DNA from: Doryteuthis pealeii
Taxonomy: Eukaryota > Mollusca > Cephalopoda > Myopsida > Loliginidae
Length of the DNA stretch: 64,000 bases
NCBI GenBank assembly: GCA_023376005.1
Contig: CM042138.1
Coordinates: 94,475,156-94,539,155, forward strand
Reading direction: 5' to 3'
Made by a program: the position numbers and the translations under genes. Of this stretch, positions 1-9,893 are shown one piece after another. The notes under the pieces were generated by a model that was not told where the DNA came from, made no database searches, and saw nothing but the letters and a program-made list of their open reading frames with translations. How positions within the stretch are numbered: position 1 is the stretch's first letter; every line of letters begins with the position of its first letter.

Positions 1-125
1 GAAAACCAGATAATCAGGATTTACATTTTTTGCATTTCATCTTGATGGATTTGGACAGTATCATTTTTAACCAGAGGGTGTTACAAGATAATAACAGTCA
101 TACAATTAAGGAACACGATTATTAT
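1..125 (-). repeat. Inverted copy of the 97-bp repeat unit
   Basis: The reverse complement of this segment matches the tandem unit at 1009-1350: it shares the TGTTCCTTAATTGTA block, the CTGTTAT-ATCTTG block and the CCCTCTGGTTAAAAATGA block. A related copy lies at 34205-34325. With 1009-1350 it forms inverted flanks around the SINE dimer, so the 1-1350 stretch may be one fold-back element that received the SINE insertion. The left end is cut by the window edge. Confidence 0.7.
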
Positions 126-266
126 TATATAGATTTTTTATAAAAATGTTTCTATTTTTGTCTTGCGGCTTACTCTAAAATTAAATTCTCTCCAAATTTT
201 TAAAAGATTGCCAACCATGATTCTATGTTTCTGTCTATATGATTAATGTAGAACCATTGTGTCCAA

Positions 267-831
267 GTATTATCTGTGTTATTTGGACTATTGACCTCAT
301 CTTCATTGTTATCTGTACAAATTTCGGCCAATGTGCTCTCCGGCCTTCTTCAGGTATTTCTTGTCAGATTCGGGAACCTTTTTTTCAGACTCGGAACCTT
401 TTGTCATAATCGGTAGCCATCACGGAACTTTGAACCTTACCCTTTTTTCAGTCCACGGGGGTATCCTGTTCTCATTCCATTAACCATAGCTGAGGTAGAG
501 GCATTAAGCTGTGTTAATTATTATTCTATGTTACTGCCGCCCTTGGCCAGGATTGAACAGGCAGTCTAGAGATAACTGTCACTTAGAACTGTCTTAACCT
601 AACTCCTTTATCCACTAGGCCATCTGTCCAATTGGACACATGGTCTAGTGGATAAAGGAAAAGAAGGTTCCCGAGTCCGAGAAAGTTCCCAAGTCCGACA
701 AGAAATACCTGAAGAAGGCCGGAGGGCATATTACCGAAATGTTGTACAGATAACAATGAAGATGAGGACAATAGTCCAAATAACGTAGATAATACTAATC
801 ATCAAGCCTCATCTCAAATATTCAGAGAAAC
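267..831. mobile_element. Inverted dimer of a tRNA-derived SINE with target-site duplication
   Basis: The left arm is a SINE on the - strand: its tRNA-like head ends near 630, with an A box reading TGGCCTAGTGGATAAAGG and a B box reading GTTCAATCCTGG. The right arm starts at about 636 on the + strand with TGGACACATGGTCTAGTGG and then skips most of the head. Both arms carry the body domain CCTGAAGAAGGCCGG followed by a GTTGTACAGATAACAATG-like stretch. The pair is bounded by ATTGTGTCCAA at 256-266 and ATTATGTCCAA at 832-842, an 11-bp duplication with one mismatch. The two arms therefore appear to have inserted together. Same family: 17850-18255, 24300-24680, 55364-55857. Confidence 0.8.
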
Positions 832-1008
832 ATTATGTCCAAATCTCAAATATCCGCCACATGAGTCACATGATTCCTGTTGACTACTTATGTTACTTAT
901 CTCACAGCAAAAACGATTTTCGCAAACCAATATTCCCTAAAAACTAAAAAATAATTTTCTAATTACTTTTTTCTATTCTATTTTTTCATTTCTATTAGAT
1001 ATTTTATA

Positions 1009-1350
1009 TATTAATACTGGTGTTCCTTAATTGTACGGCTGTTATCATCTTGCAAACCCTCTGGTTAAAAATGAGACCATCTAAATCATCCAAGATGAAT
1101 CTATATATTAATACTGGTGTTCCTTAATTGTACGACTGTTATCATCTTGCAACACCCTCTGGTTAAAAATGAGACCATCTAAATCATCCAAGATGAATCT
1201 GTATATTGATACTTGTGTTCCTTAATTGTACGACTGTTATCATCTTGCAACACCCTCTGGTTAAAAATGAGACCATCTAAATCATCCAAAATAAATCTAT
1301 GTATTAATACTCATATTCCTTAATTTACGACTGTATCATCTTGCGACACC
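1009..1350 (+). repeat. 97-98-bp tandem repeat, about 3.5 units
   Basis: The block TGTTCCTTAATTGTACG recurs at 1021, 1118 and 1216 and in decayed form near 1314, giving a period of 97-98 bp. Each unit continues through ATCTTGCAACACCCTCTGG and GAGACCATCTAAATCATCC. Units 1-3 are nearly identical and unit 4 is diverged. No coding potential was seen. Confidence 0.85.
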
Positions 1351-2299
1351 CTCTTTTTAAAAATAAAAAACTATTTTTTGTCTGTTACTTAAAAAAATAT
1401 TAGATTTCAAAGATCTGTTTACATTTTTTTACAAAAGAATGTGCCAAAAATTAATTTTTACTCTGCCCAATGGCGTTTTTTTTTCTTTTCCTATTTGAAT
1501 AATGAAATTTCATATATATTTCCAGAGAAATTGACTTGATTTTTCATATACTGTTTTCTCCCAAACTCCAGTTGCCATTCTTTAAAAAGTCTATCAAGTT
1601 TGTAATATCAGATATCAACACATTTTGTTATTCTATTCTTAACATTTTAATCAGAATACTTACAACATTGTATCACAATAAATGAAACCAAGTCTGCGGA
1701 TTATTCCCCCAAAACTGCAAAGTTATTTAACAGCTTTTTTCATGTGCTTTCAATTTTACTTGAATTTTTATCTTTTTATTATTTTTTGTTTTTTTAACAG
1801 CTGATTTTTTTTTTTTCAATTCTTGATATTGTATTGTTTTTTTGTTTTATTTTTTGTTCTCTTTGCCTCCATCTTGAATGTTATGTTTGTTCATTAAAGT
1901 TTTTTTGTATGTTTATTTTTTTTTTTTTTGTTTTTTTTATTTAGATGGCAATCAGCACGAATCATTTCCAGATTAAGCAGACTTAAGTCATCGGCCATGG
2001 ATAAAAAAACAACCAACATTGTAATTTTATGTTTTCACTAATACTCTCTATGTAAATATTACTTTGAATAAAGAATTCTCTCAGGAACATTTTTCTAATT
2101 TGTCTTTAAGAAAATACTCTTTAAAGCAGTGATTCTCAATTTGGATCTGAGAAATTTTTAAAATTTGCATAGAATTGGTAAATGGATTGGTAAATGGATT
2201 GGTAAATGATGGACTGGCAAATACATTTAATTTATTGCAGATTGGAAAAAGAAGAGACCAATGCTTGAAGTATATATGCTTGCATGTGTACCTGTCTTG

Positions 2300-2300
<1 letters not shown>
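1351..2300. other. AT-rich stretch without a recognisable gene
   Basis: The stretch contains long T runs (for example 1912-1929) and no ORF of note. I see no repeat signature beyond low complexity. Confidence 0.5.

Positions 2301-2333
<33 letters not shown>
2301..2333. repeat. (TG)n microsatellite
   Basis: About 16 uninterrupted TG repeats. The apparent ORFs on the - strand here are reading frames through this repeat. Confidence 0.97.
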
Positions 2334-2335
<2 letters not shown>

Positions 2336-2384
2336 TGAGATCGACCTTGAAAAAATGTGAATCGATGTGAAGACCTGGGAGAGT

Positions 2385-2705
2385 AAGTCTTTGGACCATG
2401 GGCAGTGGAGAAGAGCTGTGCAGGAGGGCACGGAAAGGTTTGAGACCGGCCGTTATACAGCATGAGCAGTTGAAGAGAGATTTTGCAAGAATAAAGAAGT
2501 AGACAATCAAGGACTTCAAATCGGTCTACTATGTGACCAGTGTGGAAGGCTATGTATGAGCAGCTGGCCTGATCAGTCACCAATCTGTGCATCAGTGGGA
2601 TGGACTAATAAAATACCCCGTGCTCCCTGGAAATACCTGTAATTGTGGAAGGTGTGCAAGACTTTGGCAGGACTAAAGAGCCACTTTCGTGCAGCTCATT
2701 GTTGA
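2385..2705 (+). mobile_element. LINE 3' end: ORF2 C-terminus relic
   Basis: Read on the + strand in shifted frames, the segment gives a C-terminal zinc-finger-like end: C-x-C-G-x-C, then a TLAGLKSHFRAAHC-like tail and a stop. This is the usual finish of many animal non-LTR retrotransposon ORFs (C-x-x-C-G ... H ... H/C). The frame is broken by stops and shifts, so this is an inactive, 5'-truncated copy. The clade cannot be set without a search. Confidence 0.6.
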
Positions 2706-3204
2706 ACTTTTTTGAAGCTCACCATTATATTGTTTGAACTATTGAGCTTTTTTTTTTTTTTTTTTCTTTTTTCTTTTTTTTTTTTATTATTATTGTTACT
2801 ATATCAAGCAATGGCAATACTTGAATACGAGCTTGCTGCCATCATGCTAGGCATAAAGTGGCGGCATAAACTCACCACATTTGGTAATAAATCTATTAAT
2901 AATAGAGATTCGGTCTCTGGTTGTCTGTAACCAAAACTATGTCACTGCTTAAATCACAATTACCAAAATTGTCAATACATAGAATAAAGAACAATACTAA
3001 TGAAATAGATAAGAGCTCTTCCTTATAGTTCAACATTTGAATCCTTTCCATTGTAATGAATAAACTATATATAATTCAAATAAATAAACTATATAAACTA
3101 TGAAATTAATTAAAAAATTGTATTACTTAAGTATAAAAAATTATTTGCGAAATTTATAATCAATTTAAAAAATCATTTTTACTCTTTAATTCAATAAAAA
3201 GAAG

Positions 3205-3468
3205 TTAAGGAGTAAAAAAAAAATAAAACAATTTAAAATTTCTGCCCCATCAGTTAAAATGCTGCATGCATCTATTAATTATTAATTAAATTATTTTGAA
3301 TATTTTACGCCTAAATTTTACTAAAGTTTACAAATAAATAAATATGATTTTGGGTCAAATTTAGGCGTAAAATATTCAAAATAATTTAATCAATAATTAA
3401 TAGATGCATGCAGCATTTTAACTGATGGGGCAGAAATTTTAATTGTTTTTTTTTTTTTTTACTCCTTT
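3205..3468. mobile_element. Fold-back MITE-like palindrome
   Basis: The arm at 3234-3328 (starting AAAATTTCTGCCCCATCAG) is repeated as its reverse complement at 3350-3439, and the outer AGGAGTAAAA/TTTTACTCCT flanks extend the pairing to about 3207 and 3465. The arms are nearly perfect, with about 20-30 bp of unpaired centre. There is no ORF. I read it as a non-autonomous DNA element; no target duplication was clear. Confidence 0.8.
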
Positions 3469-3864
3469 AATAAATTTGATGATTTAACTAACTTGTGATA
3501 CAAACCTCTGACATTGAATTTTTAACTCCATCCCGCTCGGGCAATATCTTTCAAAAATAAATTTTTACACCGCCCTGAGGATGTTTTTTTTTTTTTTTTT
3601 TTTTTGCTAGTAATACCTAACATCTGTTTTGACTTCTAATGTTCTATTAGAAATTATAAATCATGGCATCTTTGGTTTAGAAGAATAATATCTTTTTATA
3701 AAAACGATTGTTGGGGAAGTGTTTATTCATGGACTGTCCGATTGGGAAGCCCTGGATTAATGGTAATGATGTTTCAACCACAAGACAATGCCTGATCCCA
3801 GGATTTTCATCCAATGAATAAAGGCTTTGCTGGTGACACTACTGCAGTTTTTGCAGTCGTAGTT

Positions 3865-4280
3865 GTATGAATATATTTACATGTGTACGTGCACCTGTGT
3901 GTGTGAGTGAGTGAGTGAGTGTGTGTGTGCATATACTCATAAAGAGAGAATATATTTACACGTGTATATGCACCTGTGTGTGTGTGTGTGTGCACTAATA
4001 AGAGAGAAATATTTACGTGTGAGTATGTGTGTGTGTGTAAGCGCATGTAAAAATAAGAGAGAATATATTTACATGTGTATGTGCATTGTGTGTGTGTGAG
4101 AGAGAGAAAGAGAGAGAGTGCATGCAAAAATAAAGAGAGAGAAAAGGAGAGTATATATTTACATGTTTTGATGGACGTGTGTGTATGAGGTGTGGGTGTT
4201 TGTGTGAAATCCCTTATAAAGAGAGAAAAAGAGAGAATATATTTACGTGTGCGTGTGTGTGTGTGTAAGCAAAAATTAAG
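3865..4280. repeat. Higher-order TG/GA minisatellite, about 80-bp period
   Basis: A unit of GAATATATTTACATGTGTA, a GTGCACCTGTGTG-type run and an AGAGAGA run recurs about six times (for example near 3871, 3949, 4063 and 4238). The 167-aa - strand ORF across it (HTHTHT-rich) is a product of the repeat and not a gene. Confidence 0.85.
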
Positions 4281-4379
4281 AGAGAAAAGGAGATATAGAA
4301 AATGCCCCAAATCCTCTGAGAATCAACTTTTTATGTTTCTTATTAAATGTTTTATGTAATACAGGGTTTCAGGAGACAG

Positions 4380-5100
4380 ACATACTTATATATATCTATA
4401 TATATAAAAGGAAGTTTGGTATGTACGTGTCATTGTATAACTCTGGAAAGGGAGGTCAGTCAGATTCGAAATCTTGCATACACCTTTAAACCCTTCTAAC
4501 TAAGACACACGTCAAATTTGGTTATTGATTTTTACTAATTAAGGGATATAATTAATTAATTAAACCAAAATCAACCCATTTGCGCTGCCTGCGTTCTATT
4601 ATAGCTATACCAGTAGTTTTGTTTAATTTTAGTGAACAAAATCGCAGTCTAAGCCATTCAGCTTGGATTCTTTTGCCTATTTATGGTCCAATCTTTATAT
4701 ATAGTCCGGTCATGGATTGGGTACTATTGCTAGTATATATATAAAAGAAAGTTTGGTATGTACGTGTCGACTTATAACTCAAAAACTAGATGTTATTTAG
4801 ATTTAAAATCTTGCATACACCTTGACATCCTTATAACTAATAAACAGACCAAATTTAGTTATTGATTTTTACTGATTAAGGGTTATGATTAATTAATTAA
4901 ACAAAAATCAAACGATTTGTGATAATCGTGTCAAAGCTGCTGCTGCTAATATAAAAAAATTCGCTGGCTGCTACCTATATCAGCCATGATTTAAAATGGC
5001 ACCGCTGCTGGTAATTTGAAGTTGACAAATTTGTGCCCTAATCATTTCAGCTTGGAATTTCTCGCATATCACTGGTCTAATATTAGAAATTTTATTTGGT
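4380..5100 (+). repeat. Dispersed AT-rich repeat, two copies
   Basis: The block TTTGGTATGTACGTGTC followed by TATAACTC, then GAAATCTTGCATA, AACTAAGA/AATAA, and TTAGTTATTGATTTTTACT occurs at about 4410 and again at about 4750. The same block appears at 8300 and 11655. Downstream blocks contain GCAGTCTAAGCCATTC and GGTCCAATCTTTA. Both copies start with a TATATATAAAAG-type sequence. The class is uncertain; a Helitron-like or other non-autonomous element is possible. Confidence 0.55.
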
Positions 5101-5295
5101 TAGAAATGAAATAAAATAATCTTTCTAAATATGCAATTTGTATGTGGTTTTATCGATTAAATTTTTTTACAGTGAAGTCAATAACAATAATAAATGAAAA
5201 CATTTAATTTAACGATTAATAATAACTCAACTTTGTTTTATTATATATTTCATATATATATACTTTCATATATATATATATTATTATATATAGAT

Positions 5296-5334
5296 TTCCC
5301 TGAAGAATTGCTCCGCAAGAAACTGCAGTTGGAA
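5296..5334 (+). ncRNA. Hammerhead-ribozyme-like fold (candidate)
   Basis: In order: TTCC (5296-5299), core CTGAAGA (5300-5306), an extra A, TTGC-TCC-GCAA (stem II, 5308-5318), core GAAA (5319-5322), CTGCAG (stem III, 5323-5328), TT, then GGAA (5331-5334), which pairs with the first TTCC as stem I. The core boxes and three stems match the hammerhead layout. Against it, canonical hammerheads have no unpaired base between CTGANGA and stem II and favour a G-C pair there, and stem III has no loop. It lies 50 bp upstream of a SINE. Activity is unproven. Confidence 0.35.
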
Positions 5335-5386
5335 TTTATAACATTCGCTTTTTAAAAAACGTATATAATATATAATATATAATTAC

Positions 5387-5655
5387 GGGGGTGCATGGTG
5401 TAATGGTTAACATCAAAGGAAATGGACTCCTTGAACTAAGTTCAAATCCTGGACAAGGCTGTTTACATTTCATATAGCATTAATACCCATGGAAAGGCAT
5501 GAATCTAACCATTCTCCTCCAGCTATGGGTAAATAGTGGGTAGACTAGGCTCTTAAACCTTAGTTAGGCAACCAATCTATGAGAAGGAAAACTCTGAATT
5601 CAAACCTGTTAAACTCCACTCAAGAAATTGACCTTGTGTTGCAGAGGAATTGGTA
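5387..5655 (+). mobile_element. tRNA-derived SINE (TGGTGTAATGG family)
   Basis: The head has an A-box-like TGGTGTAATGGTTA (5396-5409) and a B box GTTCAAATCCTGG (5440-5452), the two internal RNA polymerase III promoter elements. The body includes the domain with AATACCCATGG, ACCATTCTCCTCCAGCTATGGG and TTAGGCAACCAATCTATGAG. Family copies here: 9279 (+), 21010 (-), 22390 (-), 28921 (+), 30625 (+) and 31290 (-). It resembles the tRNA-derived SINEs known from octopus; the exact family name was not checked. Confidence 0.85.
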
Positions 5656-5672
5656 AATATATATATATATAT

Positions 5673-5709
<37 letters not shown>

Positions 5710-5775
5710 TTTTTATAAGTTAGAATAGAGTAGGAACAAACTTAATGGTACTCAATGTGTGTGTGTGTGTATATT
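5656..5775. repeat. (AT)n and (TG)n microsatellites
   Basis: An AT run at 5656-5673, a TG run at about 5675-5702 and a second short TG run near 5755-5770. Absent from the second copy of the block. Confidence 0.9.
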
Positions 5776-5814
5776 TACCAATCCCACACAAGTATATCAT
5801 AATATGTATGTTGC

Positions 5815-6300
5815 TAACTTATCTCCTTGTAGGACTCCAGCCACAATGTCAAAGAAAACCATGTCAACATTAACCTCACACTAAAAAAAAGGCAAAAAGC
5901 AGGCAATATCCCGCAGAGACTTTTATGAATGCAGACTATGCAGATGATCTTCACTTCTTTTAAACACACCGGCACAGCCAAATCCTTGTTACACAGCCTT
6001 GAAAAGGCAGTATGGAACATCAGCCTATACATGAATTCCAATAAAACCGAATCATGTGTTTTAAAATAAAGGAGACATCTTCACACTCGGTGGTAAACTC
6101 CTAAACTCGTGGAACAATTCACGTACCTAGGTAGTAATATCTCATTCACAGAAAGCAATGTTAATGCATGCATAGGAAAGTCATGGTCTGCTAAACAGGT
6201 TATCAGTCATATGGACATCCAATTTCACTGACAATTCTTCTAGGCCGTAGTTGTATCAGTGCTACTGTATGGCTGCACCACTTTGTCCCAGCAAAGACGT
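5815..6300 (+). mobile_element. LINE reverse transcriptase fragment, 3' part
   Basis: Frame-shifted + strand translations give the segment after the RT catalytic site: a decayed ADYADD-like stretch near 5930-5950 (tgcagactatgcagatgat), then a SLEKAVW...S-like region, FTYLGS-N-I (about 6120-6140) and VVVSVLLYGCTTW-like (about 6245-6285). These are typical of animal LINE RT thumb regions. There are multiple stops and shifts, so it is dead. Related 3' pieces are at 9563-9740 and 21290-21785. They end in (GAT)n, the probable 3' tail. Confidence 0.75.
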
Positions 6301-6536
6301 ACATTGACCAGCTCAGCACGGATACTGGATGCTGAGCAGAGTAACTCGGGGTCAATGAGTGATAGGGATGTTTTGGCGAGAGATTGTCATGGATATCTGT
6401 GCTACAAGCGTGACATGATGATGATCATGATCATGATATATATATATATATGTGTGTGAAGAAAATTGGAAGTGAATCGACAGTATATGAAAAATTGAAA
6501 AAACACACAAGTTCATAAACGAGTAATGTATATTTT

Positions 6537-6585
6537 GCCTACGCTGCAGTGTTTCGATCTGTTCCAATAGATCTTCATCAGGACT
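6537..6585 (-). ncRNA. Hammerhead-like motif, left end, copy 1
   Basis: On the - strand: GTC, CTGATGA, extra A, GATCT-loop-AGATC, GAAA, CACTG-CAGCG (one mismatch), TA, GGC. The last triplet pairs with the first GTC (one G-U), closing stem I. The cleavage position would follow the TA. Confidence 0.4.
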
Positions 6586-7071
6586 TTTGTTTGAGGAAAA
6601 TAAGAAAATCTGCAAGACTCTTTTGCTTTGTCGGTCAGTCTATTTAAAAATTGATGAATGAAACGCAAACTTTCGTGGATGTTTAAAACGTATAACAGAT
6701 CTGAAAATGGTTGCTGTAGAGTTTTAAAAAATGTAAACAAACGCTGAACAGACGACTGCACGCACTGGGTGTGTGTGGTAAGCATGAGTATGTGATATAT
6801 TAAATATATAATTAATGAAAAAATATATATATATTTATTAATTGAAAAAAGCATCCCTATTTATTCTAAACTAAGTTGAAGAAACGTGTGTGGGTGAATT
6901 TTATTTAATGTATTTTATATTTTTTAATTAAATTTTATTTTTATTAATACAATATTTTTACAATATTTTAATTACATGATGAGTGTGTGTAAAATTCATT
7001 AGTAATTATTATTTATTATAATATTTATTAAATTTATTTGTATTCATAGATTTATGCAAAGGGGAAAATGT

Positions 7072-7084
7072 GAGTGTGAGTGTG

Positions 7085-7126
<42 letters not shown>
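7072..7126. repeat. (GTGAGT)n/(TG)n microsatellite
   Basis: GTGAGT repeats running into a long TG run, inside the inverted-end element. Confidence 0.95.
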
Positions 7127-7127
<1 letters not shown>

Positions 7128-7452
7128 AAGCATAAGTGGTATTATTAATTACATGATGAGTGAATGTGTGTGTATGTGTGTGAAAGTTATCAGTAATTAT
7201 TACATTATTATTATCAAAATTATAATTTATTTTTGTAATTACAGTATTATTATTTTTATTTATTTATTATTATTTATTATTATTTTTGTTTATATATCTG
7301 TTTATTTATTTAATTTTTTGATTATTTTTTTTTGTATATGTGATGAGATTTTACAAACTCTACACCATGTAAAAATATGTGTGTGGGGGGTGAAATGTAT
7401 TTAGGAATTAATGCATTATTGTATTAAATATTAAATTTATTGACTAACGAAA

Positions 7453-7500
7453 GCCCTGATGAAGATCTATTGAAACAGATCGAAACACTGCAGTGTAGGT
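7453..7500 (+). ncRNA. Hammerhead-like motif, right end, copy 1
   Basis: GCC (7453-7455), CTGATGA (7456-7462), extra A, GATCT (7464-7468), 8-base loop, AGATC (7477-7481), GAAA (7482-7485), CACTG (7486-7490) directly followed by CAGTG (7491-7495), TA (7496-7497), then GGT (7498-7500) pairing with GCC. All three stems and both core boxes are present. The single A before stem II departs from the canonical core. Confidence 0.42.
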
Positions 7501-7549
7501 GAAATAAACATTACTTGTTTATTTTATTTTTCAATTTTACATAATATTA

Positions 7550-7575
7550 CATATATATATATATATATATTTATA

Positions 7576-7608
<33 letters not shown>

Positions 7609-7766
7609 ATGATAAATGGATACCTTGGTACAAATATTTATAATACTCTATAATGTAAAAATATATATGCAGATCTTTATATGTACGTTTGAGTTTCTCA
7701 TTTTGGTTAAATCCTATTAAGGAAACACTTGATGCCATCCACCTACATATATATATTATATATATA

Positions 7767-7802
<36 letters not shown>
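7550..7802. repeat. (AT)n runs within the duplicated block
   Basis: AT-dinucleotide runs at about 7550-7612 and 7744-7801, with a conserved non-repetitive segment between them. The counterparts in copy 2 are at 10929-10970 and 11110-11144. Confidence 0.9.
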
Positions 7803-7804
<2 letters not shown>

Positions 7805-8284
7805 CAAAACATGACACATTAGGTCACCATTGAACTCTGGGTAGATAATTGGGATTAGGGAAAAATGAGTTAGCAAAGTGAATTAGATTGTTTTTTAAAC
7901 AAAAAAAACATTAAATCTTTTGTAAGACTTATAAGAAAGGAAACATTTGACTTAATTGAACTAGCTGCTTCTGAAACTTAACATACAAATATATTTTACA
8001 TTCTGTAATCACTCTCATCATGCTCACAGAGAAACTAACATATATAACAAGGAGTTAATCAAGATATACATAGAAAAGGGGAAAGTGACAGGCAGAATAT
8101 AGAGTAAGAGATGGGCCAGTTTTTTACTTAATTGCAAATTACAACGAATTAGAACCAATTAAAATTATTTTTTTTTAAACATAACTCAATCCTAGAATTA
8201 AGGAATATTTGATATGAATTTTGTGTCATTAACTAAATTGGAAAAAATCCTTTAGCAGATCATTGATTCACTCACGTTGTATCC

Positions 8285-9030
8285 TAATATATAGAGTAAA
8301 TTCTTGTACGTACGTGTTGATCTATAACACAGACAGAGAAGTCACTTAGATTTGAAATCTTTCATATAGATTAATATCCTTCTAACTAAGAAACACGTCA
8401 ATTTGGTTATTGATTTTTTACTAATTAAGGGATATAATCAATTAATTAGCCAAATCACCCAATTTGTGGAACTGTCCATATACCAAGCACCTGCTGATAT
8501 AAAATATTGTCCGCTGGCTGACTTTTTGTTACAGCGATTATTATAGTGATTTACAGCAGAAATGTATTTTTTTGCGAATAAATTTCGCAGTCTAAGCCAT
8601 TCTGCTAGGAATTTATCACCTATTCTTGGTCCAATCTTTAAAATATTTATATCATTGGAAAGAAAAGAATATATTCTTTCTGATATGCAATTTTTATGCG
8701 TTTTATTAATTGAATCATTTTTTACAGCGAGTTAGAAAAAAAAATTGGCTTCAGAGAGCTGACATGTATGATTTTTTTTTTCTTCTAAATTTTAAGAAAA
8801 AAAACAAATTCTATTTTTCTCGCCTATTTACGGTTCCAGTCTTCTTTAAGATATTCTATATGGTTTGAAAGAAAATGAATTAATCTCTCTAAATATGTAA
8901 TTGATTGAGTTTTATCAATGGAATTATTTTTTTACAGCGAGTTAAAATATATATTTTGCTTCAGTCAGCCTAGAATTCGTAGTATCATTTTTTTTCATAC
9001 TTAAAATTTAAATAAAATCAAATCTTATTA
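8285..9030 (+). repeat. Complex AT-rich repeat block (copy 1)
   Basis: It starts with the GTACGTACGTGTTGATCTATAAC block shared with 4410. It then contains about three diverged units that each hold a TTTACAGCGA-type motif, a CCTATTTACGGTTC/CCTATTCTTGGTCC motif and a GAAAGAAAA-GAAT run, with a period near 180-190 bp. A similar unit occurs near 61350-61460. No coding potential. Confidence 0.65.
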
Positions 9031-9137
9031 TCGTATTAATATTGGTATATACTTTTCTATAAAAAATATGTTTTGGTGGAAATAGATATATTAAAACAGA
9101 ATATTTCTAATATGTATTCCGTATGTCTTTTCAACAT

Positions 9138-9237
9138 NNNNNNNNNNNNNNNNNNNNNNNNNNNNNNNNNNNNNNNNNNNNNNNNNNNNNNNNNNNNNNN
9201 NNNNNNNNNNNNNNNNNNNNNNNNNNNNNNNNNNNNN
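9138..9237. other. Assembly gap, 100 N
   Basis: Exactly 100 N, a conventional placeholder length, so the true gap size is unknown. It separates the two copies of the duplicated block. Any reading frame drawn across it is meaningless. Confidence 0.99.
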
Positions 9238-9245
9238 ATATATAC

Positions 9246-9276
<31 letters not shown>

Positions 9277-9278
9277 AT

Positions 9279-9556
9279 GGGGGTGCATGGTGTAATGGTT
9301 AACATCAAAGGAAATCAACTCGTTGAACTAAGTTCAAATCCTGGACAAGGCTGTTTACATTTCATACATTTCATATTTCATTAATACCCATGGGAAAGGC
9401 ATGAATCTAACTATTCCCCCTCCAGCTATGGGTAAATAGTAGGGCAGACTGGGCTCTTAAACCTTAGTTAGGCAACCAATCTATGAGAAGGAAAACTCTG
9501 AATTCAAACCTGTTAAACTCCACTCAAGAAATTGACCTTGTGTTGCAGAGGAGTTT
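9279..9556 (+). mobile_element. tRNA-derived SINE, duplicate of 5387
   Basis: Same A box (TGGTGTAATGGTTA) and B box (GTTCAAATCCTGG). It carries a small internal duplication of a CATTTCATA-type stretch near 9358-9378 relative to the first copy. Confidence 0.85.
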
Positions 9557-9562
9557 GTAAAT

Positions 9563-9745
9563 GCTACTGTATGGCTGCACCACTTGGTCCCAGCAAAGAC
9601 GTACATTGACCAGCTCAGCATGGATACTGGATGCTGAGCAGAGTACCTCCGGGGGGGCAATGAGTGATAGGGATGTTTGGCGAGAGATTGTCATGGATAT
9701 CTGTGCTACATGCGTGACATGATGATGATGATGATGATATATATA
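9563..9745 (+). mobile_element. LINE 3' end with (GAT)n tail
   Basis: Starts at GCTACTGTATGGCTGCACC, continues through a CCAGCAAAGACGTACATTGACC block and ends CGTGACATGATGATGATGATG. The same end is at 6258-6440 and 21620-21780. The GAT-repeat tail is the likely 3' terminus of this LINE. Confidence 0.7.
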
Positions 9746-9844
9746 TATATGTGTGTGAAGAAAAATTGGAAGTGAATCCGACAGTATGTAATATGAAAAA
9801 TTGAAAAAAAACACACAAGTTCATAAACGAGTAATGTTTATTTT

Positions 9845-9893
9845 GCCTACGCTGCAGTGTTTCGATCTGTTCCAATAGATCTTCATCAGGACT
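9845..9893 (-). ncRNA. Hammerhead-like motif, left end, copy 2
   Basis: Counterpart of 6537-6585, with the same core boxes and stem II (GATCT/AGATC) on the - strand. Confidence 0.4.

Larger units (their letters stand above)
6487..7545. mobile_element. Non-autonomous element with about 100-bp inverted ends carrying hammerhead-like motifs
   Basis: The left end (6487-6600) is the inverse of the right end (about 7440-7545). The shared blocks are TGAAAAAACACACAA, TTCATAAAC, AGTAATGT and the CTGCAGTGTTTCGATCTG to ATCTTCATCAGG stretch. The interior is AT-rich with TG repeats and has no ORF of note. The second copy is at about 9790-10925. It could be a Penelope-like derivative, because those elements carry hammerhead ribozymes in their terminal repeats, but no Penelope protein is present here. 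Confidence 0.6.
5220..9137 (+). repeat. Large duplicated block, copy 1
   Basis: This block is collinear with 9238-12480. The SINE at 5387 corresponds to 9279, and 6258-9137 corresponds to 9563-12475, with mostly small indels and microsatellite length differences. Copy 1 has about 600 bp (5656-6257, LINE and TG repeats) that copy 2 lacks. Copy 1 runs directly into the N gap at a point where copy 2 continues. Confidence 0.9.

Noticed and set aside
3807..4310. 167-codon - strand ORF rich in His and Thr
   Set aside because: It is a translation of the TG/GA minisatellite; no coding signature outside the repeat.
4380..5100. Helitron call for the TTTGGTATGTACGTGTC repeat
   Set aside because: The TATATATAAAAG start recalls some Helitron ends, but no CTRR end with hairpin or A/T target pair could be fixed, and no Rep/helicase coding sequence is present.
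5387..5460. Genuine tRNA gene
   Set aside because: A and B boxes are present, but no cloverleaf with matching acceptor stem and anticodon arm forms, and the same head heads many SINE copies.
9057..9384. Three ORFs crossing the N gap
   Set aside because: They contain about 34 unknown residues from N and AT-repeat codons; not real.
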